From Trachelipus rathkii (taxonomy: Eukaryota > Arthropoda > Malacostraca > Isopoda > Trachelipodidae): a DNA stretch of 40,167 nt. The stretch spans positions 1 through 40,167 of the forward strand of contig JABUQX010099470.1 of NCBI GenBank assembly GCA_015478945.1, written 5' to 3'. The notes under the pieces are model-generated. The model ran no database searches. It was given only the letters and a program-made list of their open reading frames with translations, and had not been told where the DNA came from. The position numbers were made by a program, and so were the translations under genes. Numbering within the stretch: position 1 is the stretch's first letter; each line of letters begins with the position of its first letter. This document shows, piece by piece, positions 20,200 to 30,042 of the stretch.

Positions 20200-21499
20200 A
20201 GATTCAGAGGCACGTTGCGGTACTCCTGTTCAATTTGTCAATGACTTGAAGGATTGTTTTCCCAATAAACACACAGTATAGCATGATGTAGACTTCACTA
20301 AATGAGAGACTTAGTTCTAATGTCCCCTTTCCCAAAATGTTTAAATGACTTGCGCTACAAGCTGAAAGGTCCGCGCTGAGATCGAAAGCATGTAAATTAC
20401 TATTCTTTGCGTATTCTTCAAGATTTACCCCTGTACTCTGATCGGCCCGGCATGAAAAAGAAAACAGTTAAATTTGGGCTATTAAGATTCGTAAAAAGGC
20501 CTTTCGAGCATAGAGATTGGTGCCCCATTTGTATGACATTTTCATAATCACGTTCGTAAGGGTTGTCCATTTACATATAAACTGACACCTCCCCTAAGTA
20601 CAAAAGGGGAGAATTTATAAGGGGATTTTTTTTTATGCCGCAGAGGTATGCTTCGTGTTCGAACAATTCCTACTATTACTTTTAGGGCAGATTCCCGTTA
20701 ACAAATGTTGGGGATATTGAACTTCCATTCAACTAAAATTAAAATACTTTGGTTTAACTCTTCGAAAGGATCTTAGCTGTATTGGACAAAAGTGATTTCC
20801 CAATTTCCAAGCGGCTCTGAGGAAATAACTTGACCTTGAAAACAGGCTCTGGACATACAGCAGTAGCAGCAGGTTTACTTTTTATTTTAAGTGCGAACTT
20901 AGGACTTGATCTGGATAAGCGGATTCTAGTATCTATAGATGGGAGAATAAGTCTTTCTTGAGAGAAGATATCACCATTTAATCGACATTAAAATTCATCA
21001 AGTGTTTATTTATAGACTTTATTGCTTTATCTATGTGTGCAGCCCTGTCTTTGGAAACAATAAACACATGATTGAAGATGCAGATTGTTTAGCATGGTCT
21101 AAAGTTTAAGTAAAATGCTCTATAGTAATTCTATAAGGATAATTAGCGGCTGTCGCCCCGAGTGAAGTTTCATTGAGATAAACGTCAATCTGGTTAAAAC
21201 AAGTATACAGGAAATTTGACTCTGTAAAAAATATGTGGTCTTCACCAGAAGGAAGATCTGTTCCATCAGGCTTTGACAATTTCGCTTTAAAATACAAAAA
21301 ACACATTGAATGGATCTAGATACTGGTCTGAAGTTCCTGGAATATTGAACTCGAGAGGAACATTGGTGCTGGTGATCGAGTGAGTGGGATTAATGCTGAT
21401 GAAGTTGGTCTCGCTTACGCTAATCTGGGTAGGGCTCATAGAGAAGAGATCCAATTCGGTCTTGCAACAGTCTGGGCTAGAAGGATGAAGGAAATGCAT
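20200..21499 (-). pseudogene. Polinton major capsid protein (F54H12.2-like)
   Basis: The first 70 codons from 21499 carry the C-K-T-E-L-D-L-F-S box with a P-T-Q motif, the signature start of F54H12.2-like proteins, which are taken to be the double-jelly-roll major capsid proteins of these Polintons. A second open piece (21306-21106) has the Q-I-D-V-Y-L-N box and Y-P-Y-R. From about 20985 a further piece carries N-G-D-I-F-S-Q and a D-T-R-I-R-L box. The C-terminal part to about 20215 has D-L-S-A-D-L-S and the L-E-L-S-L-S-F segment. Total span suggests a protein of about 430 residues. At least four frame changes break it. Confidence 0.82.
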
Positions 21500-21609
21500 C
21501 TTGTCGCTGCGGAGGTTGAAGGTCTAAGGAATAGGTAAGTGGATATACGTTCCTTATATGCAGGATAGCTGCATGATAGCATATTTTATGTGAAAGATGC
21601 CTGTAGTAA

Positions 21610-22074
21610 TTAAATAGCAAATACATCTATGCATTTTTTCGTCAGAGGTCTTTTATCCTTAGGCTTTTTCTTCAGAGGTCTTTTAGCCTTAGGCTTTTTC
21701 TTCAGAGGTCTTTTAGCCTTAGGTTTTTCTTCAGAGGTCTATTAGCCTTGAGCTTTTTCTTGGTTGTGATATTCCTAAGTCCTTTAACTTGTACCCTACC
21801 TTGACCTGTCATTTTCAGCTTTATTCGGTTCTTAACGTCATCCAACATCTCATCAGAAACATCAGCGATTCGTCTTTTTAATGATGCACGGGGATTGTCG
21901 CCTGCCGCTATATCTTGTATAGTGTGCAGGCCTGTTCTTATAGCTTTTTTTACCTAAATATTCACCATCTCTTCTAAACAAGGGCAGTGCGCTTCTCCAA
22001 AATTTAGTGAAAAATCCTCCAAGACCATACCCCCTTTGTAATTTTGACCCTACGAATACTCTTTCCCTGTTCAT
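21610..22074 (-). pseudogene. Basic glycine-rich Polinton protein, candidate minor core protein
   Basis: The - strand frame from 22074 begins M-N-R-E-R and soon reads LQRGYGLGGFFTKFWRSALP, a segment found in a short basic protein encoded next to the capsid genes in many Polintons, sometimes compared with adenovirus core or membrane-lytic minor proteins. The frame breaks at a run of A near 21945; the next frame carries R-T-G-L and then Lys/Arg-rich sequence. The C-terminal third is made of a roughly 10-residue Lys/Pro/Ala repeat coded by a 30-base tandem repeat at 21641-21770. The function is inferred only from place and composition. Confidence 0.68.
21641..21770 (-). repeat. 30-bp tandem repeat, four copies, in the basic Polinton gene
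   Basis: The unit CAGAGGTCTTTTAGCCTTAG plus about ten more bases starts at about 21643, 21673, 21703 and 21732. In the coding sense on the - strand it specifies a Lys-rich decapeptide. The third unit is one base shorter, which shifts the frame. Confidence 0.88.
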
Positions 22075-22254
22075 TACTATTGTTGCCAGAGCTTCTTTCT
22101 TATACTATCGTTGCACTGTAAGATTGTTAATGAATGAAAAAATATAGTTGATTATACCCCTTATATATATCCTTCATCTGCGTCTCTTTCCTGAAGTATT
22201 TCCAATAGCATATAGATGAGATTTTCAAATCTTCTTAAAAAATATTTCATCATG

Positions 22255-23213
22255 TTATAACTGAAACGAATGCTTATTTCTAATATTAACTTTACACAAT
22301 ATTGTTCCGCTCGTAAATGGATAAGGCCTTCTTTCTACATCCTTTATATGCACTCTTATAGAACCAATTTGGGATCTGCTTAACACAAGATAGTGAACAT
22401 TTGGGAATGTTATTACTCTGCTCTCTTTAGGAAAGTACACAACTCTTAGCAGAGGAGCTGTAATGTCCCCTAGATTTTGATGGTCCACTATATCGGTGTA
22501 AACATACGCCATGCCTGGGTGTTTGAGCATCTCGGAGTGTATGCATGTATAATGTAACATCATGTCTTGTTCATCAATGATCTGCTCCCGGGTTATGGGA
22601 TGATTCTCTACCGCTAGTATGACCCTCTTAAGCATAGTGGGGATGTCATGAAGTATGTCTACCCATCCGTTTCGCTCATGGACATGCTTCGCTGCCATGG
22701 TGACCGTCTGAGGAAGAACACATCGTTGTTTCTAAGGTTAATTGCAGCTGTCGATCTCAGCGTAATTAATACTTCATCTTCAGAGGGCTGAATAACTGTG
22801 TTGTAAATTGGTCTCTACACATATTACTGGTCACAAAAAGCGTATTTAAATAGCTGAACATAGCAGGCACCGAATTAAAATACGCTTTCCTCAGTACAAA
22901 TTTTTCATAGAAGTATTCTTTTGTTCCAATCATTGCACGGTTCAGGTCACCTGTGTGTTTTCACTTCTAATACAGTTTAACACATTTTACACTTCTGTAA
23001 ACCAACATCCAGAATAGATTGTGGGGAACATTCTCCAAGTTGGTAATTAATATCACTTCACACAACCTTACTTCATACACGTATCTTTCAATCTCATCAG
23101 GATTCAATAACTTGGTTGTGAAATCAGAGAGTTTATTATCAGTATGTAGATTCAACGAAGCCGATGAAGGCAGAGTTAAATAGAAGTGATCTGCACTCTC
23201 CATGATTACGATA
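22255..23213 (-). pseudogene. Polinton minor (penton-like) capsid protein
   Basis: The start is set at the Met at 23213, just before S-A-D-H-F-Y-L-T-L-P-S, the conserved beginning of Polinton single-jelly-roll capsid proteins (L-T-L-P-S-N-S-S in many relatives), followed by D-N-K-L-S-D-F-T-T-K-L. The first open piece runs to 22967. The second (22698-22255) has Y-T-D-I-V, A-P-L-L-R-V-V and P-F-T-S-G-T, the well-kept C-terminal boxes. About 270 bases between them carry frame breaks. The implied length of about 320 residues is normal. The product would sit at capsid vertices. Confidence 0.82.
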
Positions 23214-23264
23214 AACACTGATTAATAATTGTTAATTTCACTTGCTTTTATATAGGAATTAAAC

Positions 23265-23605
23265 TTAGCAGGGTACCACACCCATTTTACCAAATAGTTT
23301 ATTTCTTCCCCTACCTTTTGAACCTAATATCTTTTCAATTTTATATACATTACTCAGTAGGCTAAAGCGTATTTTTTGTATTTCCTGTTTATAAAAACCT
23401 CCTTTTATTTTTTCACCATCTAAATCCTCCAAATAATATAATTTTAAGCCGTCAGCAGGGAAGTCCCGGATATTATGAACTTTGAAAACGTCTACTGACT
23501 ACCCTGATTTATAACCTTTTCTAAACCTTTCTCTCTCTGGAAACTCTTACATAATCACCCAGGTCTACACCTGAATTATCTTTAATTTTTCTGGCCCTCT
23601 GCTGC

Positions 23606-23657
<52 letters not shown>

Positions 23658-24348
23658 GGGTCGCAGGCTTTAATTTCAACATTTCTACAGGGGTTGATTT
23701 TATAGTTCTATGAAACAATATTATAAGAGTGAGCAAGATATTGTAATATGTCAATGAACTTAAAAGAATTCATTCGGGTGAAGTATCGATGTATTTTCTC
23801 ATTGATAGTTCGCTGAACTCTTTCAACTATAGCAGCTTTGTTTACCGAAAATGTGTTGTAAAGCCCATGTCATACTCTTTACTAATTCTTGAAATTCTCG
23901 GCCCAGAAATTCAGAGCCTTTATCCGTCCACAACATTCTAGGCCAACGTCTATCAATTTGTAAAATTTCTCTCAAAGCATCAGTTACAGTAGGAGACTTT
24001 TAATCTTTTAATGGTTTCAACCATACGTATCTAGAATACACATCAATGGTAAAAAGTATGTATTGGTACCCTTCGTTGCACGATCTATATTTAACCATTT
24101 CAGACAAATCCAACTGCCACACGCTGTCGAGGAATTGGGCTATGGTTTTCCGGGTGGGAAATTTTCTACGAACAGGTTTATGTAGAGTGAAAGCTTTCTC
24201 CCCCTCTAAATATGCTTTCAGCTCTTTTTTTCTCAATGTCCGGAAACCTCGAGGCAAACCTTGTGAAGCCGCCAGAGCTATTAGGCTCATTCACAAAGTG
24301 ATAATATTTATCAACCACCTCCTTGGCCTCCATGAAGGAAACCGACAT
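23265..24348 (-). pseudogene. Polinton retroviral-type integrase (F54H12.3-like)
   Basis: Start chosen at the Met at 24348. The open piece 24290-24000 contains T-L-H-K-P-V-R-R-K-F and W-Q-L-D-L-S-E-M, the first catalytic Asp region of the DDE core, then I-D-V-Y-S-R-Y-V-W. Just downstream (about 23920) W-T-D-K-G-S-E-F gives the second Asp. The third part (23754-23521) holds a Y-x-R-T-I-K-S-T-P-V-E box, then about 20 Gln in a row, then G-D-Y-V-R-V-S of the C-terminal domain, and the trace continues to a stop at 23265. The catalytic Glu lies in a frame-broken stretch and was not read. Length of about 360 codons is typical. Confidence 0.85.
23602..23659 (-). repeat. (CAA)n/CAG polyglutamine-coding repeat in the integrase
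   Basis: About 19 to 20 triplets, TTG on the + strand with two CTG at one end, in frame as Gln on the - strand between the integrase core and its C-terminal domain. Confidence 0.92.
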
Positions 24349-24354
24349 AAGCAA

Positions 24355-24432
24355 AAATATTATAATATATATATAATACTATATATATTATATAATATAT
24401 ATAATATATAGTATATAATATATATATATATA

Positions 24433-24465
<33 letters not shown>

Positions 24466-24695
24466 TATATGAATATTATATATATATATATTTATATATA
24501 TATATATATATTTCAGTATTTAAACATACATATTTTGCCTATAAGTATATAGGGGACGTTTTGATTGTGCAAACTCGTAGCGAAAATATCGATTAAAGAA
24601 TTTTTCTTTTAGCTTGCAATGGAAAACTCTTGAAGGCAAAGTTCCTCATCGATTTTTGTGGAATTTTCAACAATAATATACTATATATATAATAT

Positions 24696-24729
<34 letters not shown>

Positions 24730-24745
24730 ATATATATAATATAGT
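24355..24745. repeat. Two (AT)n tracts around a 170-bp unique island
   Basis: TA repeats at 24355-24512 and 24676-24742. The island at 24513-24675 is the 5' flank of the Polinton integrase or an old insertion junction; I see no TIR in it. Confidence 0.85.
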
Positions 24746-25385
24746 GTGTGTGTAGTACTGACGCGATTGTGGCTTTATAGCGGATTTTTGGGTTATAGTG
24801 TGTGTTGATGATGAGTATGTAGTCATATCATTGTTGGTATGATTGTGTAGTTGAATATGATGTTGATGTTTTTGGTATGTGTTGGTTGTTGTTGGTGTGG
24901 GGGTGGGGTTGGGATTGTGAGTTAAGTTGGATAAGTATTTAGCGAGGGGGTGATATGGATATTATGTTAGATTTGTTGTAGTATATTGTAGATGTTGGTT
25001 TGTTATGGTTAGGTTGCAGTGTTGTATGCGCTGGGTGATGTTTGGTTGGTGAGTGTTTAGTCCATATGGATATAAGGTAGAGAGGAAAATGTTTTTCCAT
25101 TTTAACAAATTTCTATAATTTTTTAGGGGTATATGGAAGTATTCCGGTAAAGGTGTGTGTGTTGGTGGGTGTTATATATAAGTTGTGTGACTCATTGTTT
25201 GAGCTGGGAGAGATAGGGATACTGGCAGGTGGCGTGATAGATAGGTAGAAGAGTTGGTTTGTAGTGTTGTGTGGGGGATATTTTTGGAATATCTAAGGTG
25301 GATAAACCATGGGGCTACAAACGGAAGGCTTATTGGATATGTGGTAAGGGCATTGGGTATCACGGAGCAGTAAGCCGGTAACTTC
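24746..25385. repeat. G/T-rich degenerate sequence
   Basis: The + strand is strongly biased to G and T with many TGTGG, GTTGG and GATGTTG variants, and C is rare to about 25060. No true tandem period is kept. Open frames on the - strand are Thr-, Pro- and Ser-rich by composition and not credible. The 5' LTR of the Gypsy element should lie here but is not recognisable. Confidence 0.65.
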
Positions 25386-25389
25386 TTCG

Positions 25390-26430
25390 GGGCGAAGAGG
25401 AAAGGGGGCCGGAGGAGGAGAGAGAGAGAGAGACAAATCCAAAGAAAGAGAGATTGAAGAAAGAAGAATAAGAAATAGAAAAAGAAGTTGAGAAGAAAAT
25501 TAGCAAAGAGAAGGAGGTTGATTTACAAAAGTATAAAGATGGAACCTGAAATAGAACAGCGCAGACTAGCTGCTGATTTAAAGAAAGAAGATGTTCGGTA
25601 TGAAGGTCAGCGTATGAGCGGTGTGTTATGTGGTCTCTCTGAGGATTGGTAGCGTTGTCATAAGGTGGCATAAAACCGTGTGTGGTAAGGCGGTAATATG
25701 TATGTAAGTAGGAGTGGATAGGGTGCAGAGGATACTTGGGGAGGGCCTGTGGTAGTGGGCGGCTTTGGGATAATCGGGAGGAGAAATGCTAACGGATGAA
25801 ATCTAGATGCCGAAGAAGCGACAACGCCAACCGAGGCAACTAGCAAGCACGAGCTCGAGACTTCGTTGTTCCTACTGTGAATTGGTGGCAAGTTTCCTCG
25901 CTCTCTCTCGTTTAAACAAACTACCAAACTAAAATTAGCGTAATACGCGATGTAAAGCAGTCCTTTACTGGGTATAATACCTAGCCCTTTTTGAAAAGCA
26001 AGCTGTGGCGAACGAAGTTCACAAAGAAAAATATTCCCATGTTCTAGGTTCTTTCTTCACTGGGAAAGCAGTCAAGGTCTATAATGATTTTTCTGTAGAT
26101 GATGCCTCAAATATGATGAACTCTATGGGATATAGTCGTTCTTTAGAAAGGAATAGACCTTATTCGTGCAAGTTTAAATCAATTCACACAACAGAAGATG
26201 ATAACCCAAGGTGTACATGAGGAAAATATTAGACGCCCTGAAAAATGGCACAACAGCTGATGTAAAGACGACATTTTGATCGATCTGATAAACTTCCTTT
26301 ACAACTGATAAATTTATGAACACTGTCCCAAAGGATTTAGCCACCTTTTTGAAAGAAAAGAACGAAAAAGATATGAAAGAAATCATTGCGAAGTACTGAA
26401 AATTACTTGCAGGCCCTAAATAATATTTTG
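25390..26430 (+). pseudogene. Gypsy Gag remnant
   Basis: The first part (25400-25620) is purine-rich and would code a Glu/Arg/Lys-rich coil, as in the N-terminal half of many Gypsy Gags. From about 25960 a trace Y-L-A-L-F-E-K leads to K-Y-S-H-V-L-G-S-F-F-T-G-K-A and Y-N-D-F-S-V-D-D, matching the Gag capsid-like core where L-L-Q-S-x-L-x-G-K-A and Y-S-x-L-S-V-E-D are usual. Near 26310 F-M-N-T-V-P-K-D-L-A-T-F matches the later L-x-Q-F-L-N-x-L-P box. It ends before the repeat array, so no zinc knuckle is seen. Gag packs the RNA into particles; this copy is broken in at least three places. Confidence 0.66.
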
Positions 26431-26474
26431 GTTTTCACGTTAAAGGTCACAGTCACAGTCAGTCACACAAAATT

Positions 26475-26492
26475 AGTAATGAATAATAATAA

Positions 26493-26527
<35 letters not shown>

Positions 26528-26636
26528 TAATAATAATGAATAATAATATAATATAATAATAATAATAATAATACATAATAATATAATAATATGTAATAAT
26601 AATAATAATGATTAATAAATGATATAATAATAAGTG

Positions 26637-26673
<37 letters not shown>

Positions 26674-26744
26674 TAATAGATAGATATATAATAATATAAT
26701 AATAGATAATATGATAATAATAATAATAAATAATAATAATAATA

Positions 26745-26778
<34 letters not shown>

Positions 26779-26785
26779 CATAATA
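26475..26785. repeat. (AAT)n microsatellite array
   Basis: About 310 bases of ATA/TAA repeats, with open frames that are only homopolymer runs. Confidence 0.96.
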
Positions 26786-26879
26786 ATAGTAACAATTATC
26801 AGCAGCAGACAAACGAGTAGTTATCACAGGTATAATGATAACAGTAATAAGACCTACAAACCACCAACGTCGGACAATA

Positions 26880-27850
26880 GAATATGAAAGCAGAGATCGG
26901 ACATTGTTTTCTGGCTGGTTGATTGGGGCCTGTGGTGGCAACTAGTGAGTTAAGAGTGGCTGAGAGGATATAGTGGTTCGATGGGCTGTTTGGTGTTAGG
27001 TGTTTGATGGGCGCAGTGAGTGCGGAGGTTATAGGGAGGCTGATTCGGTGTATGCTGGCTTGTGTGATTTTGTGCGCCGGAGCAGGAGGGGAGAAGTGAT
27101 GGTGTCTTGTGAGTGGTAGATAGATGGTTGGAGTTACAGGTGGGATTAGGTGGCGTGTACGAGGATGAGGTGCTTGTTGTGTGGAGGCAGCACGCGCTTG
27201 GTTTGATTGGTTCGCATACTCGCTCAATATACATGTATGTGTGTGACGTGTAAGGATGTTTAGTGTGGGTTGGATAGATGTGCTGTGTGTGACTTAGACA
27301 GTCGCTGTAGGCAAGGTAGTGATATAGAAGGATAGAGTTTGTTAGTGATATTTCGGAGGCTGTGTGTTATTGTGTTTCGGTGGGCGAGTTGTGTGGGTTG
27401 AGTGGTTGGGTTGCGTGTGTGAGTTGAGCTTCTCGGGTGGACTTGTGTTGGTAGCGTGATGAAGAGAGTTGTCAGCGGTGTGACTGATGAGATGGATATG
27501 CAGGTGGAGAGATGGTGTCTCTCTATTATTGGGTGGAATTTGCTGTGTGATACATCGTCTGGGTGATTTGTTTTGTGGGAGAGGTAGGGTATGTAGGTGC
27601 TCGCCATGGTGATAGAGAGTGAGGTAGGGATGGTGATGTTTGTTTCTGCTATCGAGTTCATATGTGTGGCGGTGTGACGTACTTTAGTGAGGCGCATCGC
27701 TAGGGTGGTGTATAGGCGGGGGCTCTAGTAATGTGGGATTGTTTGGCTGCTCTGGGGAGTTGTCGGTGGTTGAGTTTGTTAGCGTCGGAGGAGATGAGCA
27801 TGGTGTTGTGTAGGGTGTGGTAGCTCCTTTCATCTTATTAATAGCTACAA
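26880..27850. repeat. Long G/T-rich, C-poor block
   Basis: Nearly one kilobase where the + strand is dominated by G and T, similar in style to 24746-25385 and 3330-3680. No fixed repeat unit is kept. Three - strand open frames of 94 to 145 codons are Thr-, His-, Pro- and Ser-rich because of composition and are rejected as genes. It splits the Gypsy Gag from its protease. Confidence 0.65.
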
Positions 27851-27924
27851 TTTCATTGGTTTGACTGTGTGTTCGCTGCTCATAGGCATAAGTTGGTCTG
27901 TGTTTTGGTATATGGTTATAGAGG

Positions 27925-28170
27925 AGAACGGCCTGGGGAAGGTAACTGATAGTGGGAGATTAATGGATATACGGGTGAAGGAGAGTTCCCCTCGCGGAAC
28001 GGTTGTTTTTGGGATAATCCTTACTTCCGGGCTGAAAGGGGCAACCTGTGCGGTGTAATGCCAGACGTTGTGTACGATCTAATCTTGGGTAACATAGAAG
28101 GGGCCTTACCCCCGTATCAACCCAATGACGTATGGGAAGAGACTGTGTGTCAAAGTCCTTGCATTGAACA
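27925..28170 (+). pseudogene. Gypsy aspartic protease, C-terminal part
   Basis: Two overlapping frames carry the trace. The first ends at 28058 with S-S-P-R-G-T-V-V-F-G-I; the second continues with V-M-P-D-V-V-Y-D-L-I-L-G-N-I-E-G-A, matching the end of a Gypsy-type retropepsin where V-Y-D-L-I-I-G-N-I-x-G-A is usual. The catalytic D-S/T-G loop would lie upstream and is not visible, as the G/T-rich block begins there. The TAA and ATG overlap at 28056-28060 is a product of the frame change, not a designed coupling. Confidence 0.66.
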
Positions 28171-28513
28171 GGACGGGACCACTCAGAAGGAGTTGTTGTT
28201 CCCCATCGTCGAAAAAGTTGAAGAAGATTCCGATGAAGAATCGTTAGAGAGGCGAAACGCCGCCCAGATGGATCAAATTAATGAAGAGGCGAGAGAGGAA
28301 GAAGAGAAGTTACCTGAAAAGATCCCATCGACAGTGCCAAACACATCCATAGCTGTAAAGCATACTGATACACCTGTCGAAGCACATATGTGCGTTAAAA
28401 GAAATCCAGAAGAGCAGAGTGACGCCGAAAATGATATTTTTGAAGAAAAGAAAGATACCTATGTATCTGAAGTGCCAGTTGTACATTATGAAAAAGATAC
28501 CATGTATCTATAG
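28058..28513 (+). pseudogene. Acidic Pol linker following the Gypsy protease
   Basis: Continuous with the protease end, this frame gives a Glu-rich chain with E-E-D-S-D-E-E and E-E-E-K clusters and V-P motifs. A block coding D-T-Y-V-S-E-V-P recurs about 65 bases later as D-T-M-Y-L before the stop at 28513, and a similar D-T-S-V-Y follows beyond the stop near 28536, so the linker is built of degenerate repeats. No fold can be named. It probably joined the basic ORF downstream as one polyprotein. Confidence 0.55.
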
Positions 28514-28718
28514 TGCCACAATCAGATGAAATGGATACCAGTGTATATAAAGATGCAAATTTTAGGAAGTAAGGAAATTGTAATGCCACAAGTGGAAAAA
28601 GAAGAGGCTCAGAAAGTAGCTGCATTAACAGAGGTATCCGAATCAAACGAAGGTAAGATACAAGATTTAATAAGCGATAGAAGCAGTTTTTAAATAGAGA
28701 CAAAGAGAAGATAGTAGT
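28514..28718 (+). pseudogene. Frame-broken continuation of the Gypsy Pol linker
   Basis: Traces such as M-P-Q-V-E-K-E-E-A-Q-K and S-N-E-G-K-I show that coding-like composition continues between the acidic and basic frames with two or more frame changes. Confidence 0.45.
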
Positions 28719-29756
28719 TTGCAAAGGATCAGGAGATCCGTTGAGAAAAATGAAGAAGAGAATATTTTAGTTAAAGAATTATTGAACAAAAGAATTGCTG
28801 AAGACAAGATGAAGAAGAAATACATTGTTGTTAAAAAACTATTACTTAAGAAGATAGATCTTCCAGCAGAAGATATAATGGTGCAATCATTTGTTTTGCC
28901 CATGAGAAGTGTTAGTCGTGCAATAAAGTGTAGTAAGAAAATATTTAATACAATGAATAGGACGAAATTCGTAGGAAAGAGAATTTATAATTTAGGGCGC
29001 AAAATGAAGAAGAGTGTGCAAAGGAAGAAGATTGTAGATAGAAGTGTGAAAAAAGATAGAATTTTAAAGGAGGAAGATAATGTAGCTGATAAATATGCTG
29101 TAAATAATGATATGATTTTTACTGATATTCATGTAGTTAAAATGGGAAAGAACAATGTGAATAATGATAGATATAAATATGCACTTGATAGTAACATAAG
29201 AAAAGATAGAAAGAGAATCACTGATATACAAAGAACAGAAATTGAAAATGAGTTTGAGAGAAAACTTATAGATAAAAGAAAAGGCAATTGGAATTTGCAA
29301 ACGAGTATAAAAGAAGATAAGAGATGTTCGGATTTTATATGTTTGGAAGAGAAATTACAACAAAGAAATTGTCTTATCATAATTCAAAGCTGCCAAAAGA
29401 AAGAAAGCGGAAATGCAGATAGCATTTACGATAAAAAATTGAAGAGGAAGATTATCTATATAAGAAGATGCAAGATATTCAGTGATGAAACGAAGGTAGA
29501 TCGCAGTACCAATAGAATAGTTTATGAAGCTGATCCAAGCATTGGAAGTAAAAGGAGAAGATGTATTATGAAAGTTGCTCCGTCATTTACCGAAAGAAAG
29601 AACCAAGATAAGGTAAAATACGGAAGAAATGATGATGTTGTGAAAGTGAAGAAGCAAATAAGATATGAGAAACGTCATAAAGGTAGACGAAGGATTGAAA
29701 GAAAAAGCCGAAAATGTTGGGAACCATGTCATGGTTCGAGTGCCAAACAAAAATGA
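28719..29756 (+). CDS. 345-codon very basic ORF inside the Gypsy element
   Basis: This is the longest non-repetitive open frame in the window. The product is extremely rich in Lys, Arg, Glu, Asp and Ile, with clusters such as K-K-R, R-K-R and K-E-D throughout and few Pro or Gly; it looks like charged helical or disordered sequence. Codon context is A/G-rich but not a simple tandem repeat. It lies between the protease and the RT remnant in the place where RT fingers should be. In the last 90 bases a second frame takes over and carries on into the RT trace, so it probably was part of the Pol chain. I recognise no domain. A captured segment or an expanded linker are both possible. Confidence 0.5.
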   Translation: MQRIRRSVEKNEEENILVKELLNKRIAEDKMKKKYIVVKKLLLKKIDLPAEDIMVQSFVLPMRSVSRAIKCSKKIFNTMNRTKFVGKRIYNLGRKMKKSVQRKKIVDRSVKKDRILKEEDNVADKYAVNNDMIFTDIHVVKMGKNNVNNDRYKYALDSNIRKDRKRITDIQRTEIENEFERKLIDKRKGNWNLQTSIKEDKRCSDFICLEEKLQQRNCLIIIQSCQKKESGNADSIYDKKLKRKIIYIRRCKIFSDETKVDRSTNRIVYEADPSIGSKRRRCIMKVAPSFTERKNQDKVKYGRNDDVVKVKKQIRYEKRHKGRRRIERKSRKCWEPCHGSSAKQK

Positions 29757-29779
29757 AAATGATGGCAGATATGGAAAAT

Positions 29780-30018
29780 TAAGATCAGAAGGATCTAACA
29801 GAGAGAGAAGATGTCTTGATTTCATGGTTGAAAAGGCTACTGTTAAAAGGACTATGATAAGAATCCTTGATGGTATAAATGATGCTGATTATTATATCGA
29901 CGATATAATTATATATTCTCAGACCTGGCGCGGACACCTGGAAACGATCATGAATGTACTCACAAGATTAAAAGAAGAAGAAGGAATTCCGCAAGTGTTC
30001 GAGTCAGCATGTAAATAG
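29780..30018 (+). pseudogene. Gypsy reverse transcriptase, palm fragment with YIDD
   Basis: The frame 29665-30018 ends in R-I-L-D-G-I-N-D-A-D-Y-Y-I-D-D-I-I-I-Y-S, the catalytic Y-x-D-D box of Gypsy RT with its normal preceding helix (usually R-x-L-x-G-M). W-R-G-H-L-E-T-I follows, matching W-x-E-H-L. Only some 50 residues of RT are present: motif A and the fingers are absent upstream, and the thumb, RNase H and integrase are absent downstream. A stop at 30018 ends the trace about 25 bases before a polypurine tract, so a large internal deletion is likely. Confidence 0.78.
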
Positions 30019-30042
30019 CGAAATTACTGAGTAATTTGCTAG

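Larger units (their letters stand above)
18731..24348 (-). mobile_element. Decayed Polinton/Maverick element, integrase-capsid-protease part
   Basis: Reading the - strand from 24348 down, traces occur in the order retroviral-type integrase, minor capsid (penton-like) protein, short basic glycine-rich protein, major capsid protein, adenain-like cysteine protease, then an unidentified ORF. All are on one strand and tightly spaced. These are hallmark Polinton genes of the type found in arthropods and nematodes (relatives of the C. elegans F54H12 proteins). The packaging ATPase and protein-primed DNA polymerase are not visible and no terminal inverted repeats were found; AT repeats flank both sides. 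Full Polintons are 15-20 kb, so about a third is present. Confidence 0.87.

Noticed and set aside
26799..27697. Four - strand frames of 94 to 145 codons, rich in Thr, Pro, His and Ser
   Set aside because: The composition follows from the G/T bias of the + strand; there is no motif and they overlap in several frames.
28056..28060. TAA/ATG overlap between two frames, resembling translational coupling
   Set aside because: The protease trace runs straight across it, so it is a frame change inside one decayed gene in a eukaryotic element.
28395..29825. Several - strand frames of 78 to 109 codons opposite the basic ORF
   Set aside because: They are rich in Leu, Phe and Ser because the + strand codes Lys, Arg and Glu; shadows of the sense frame.
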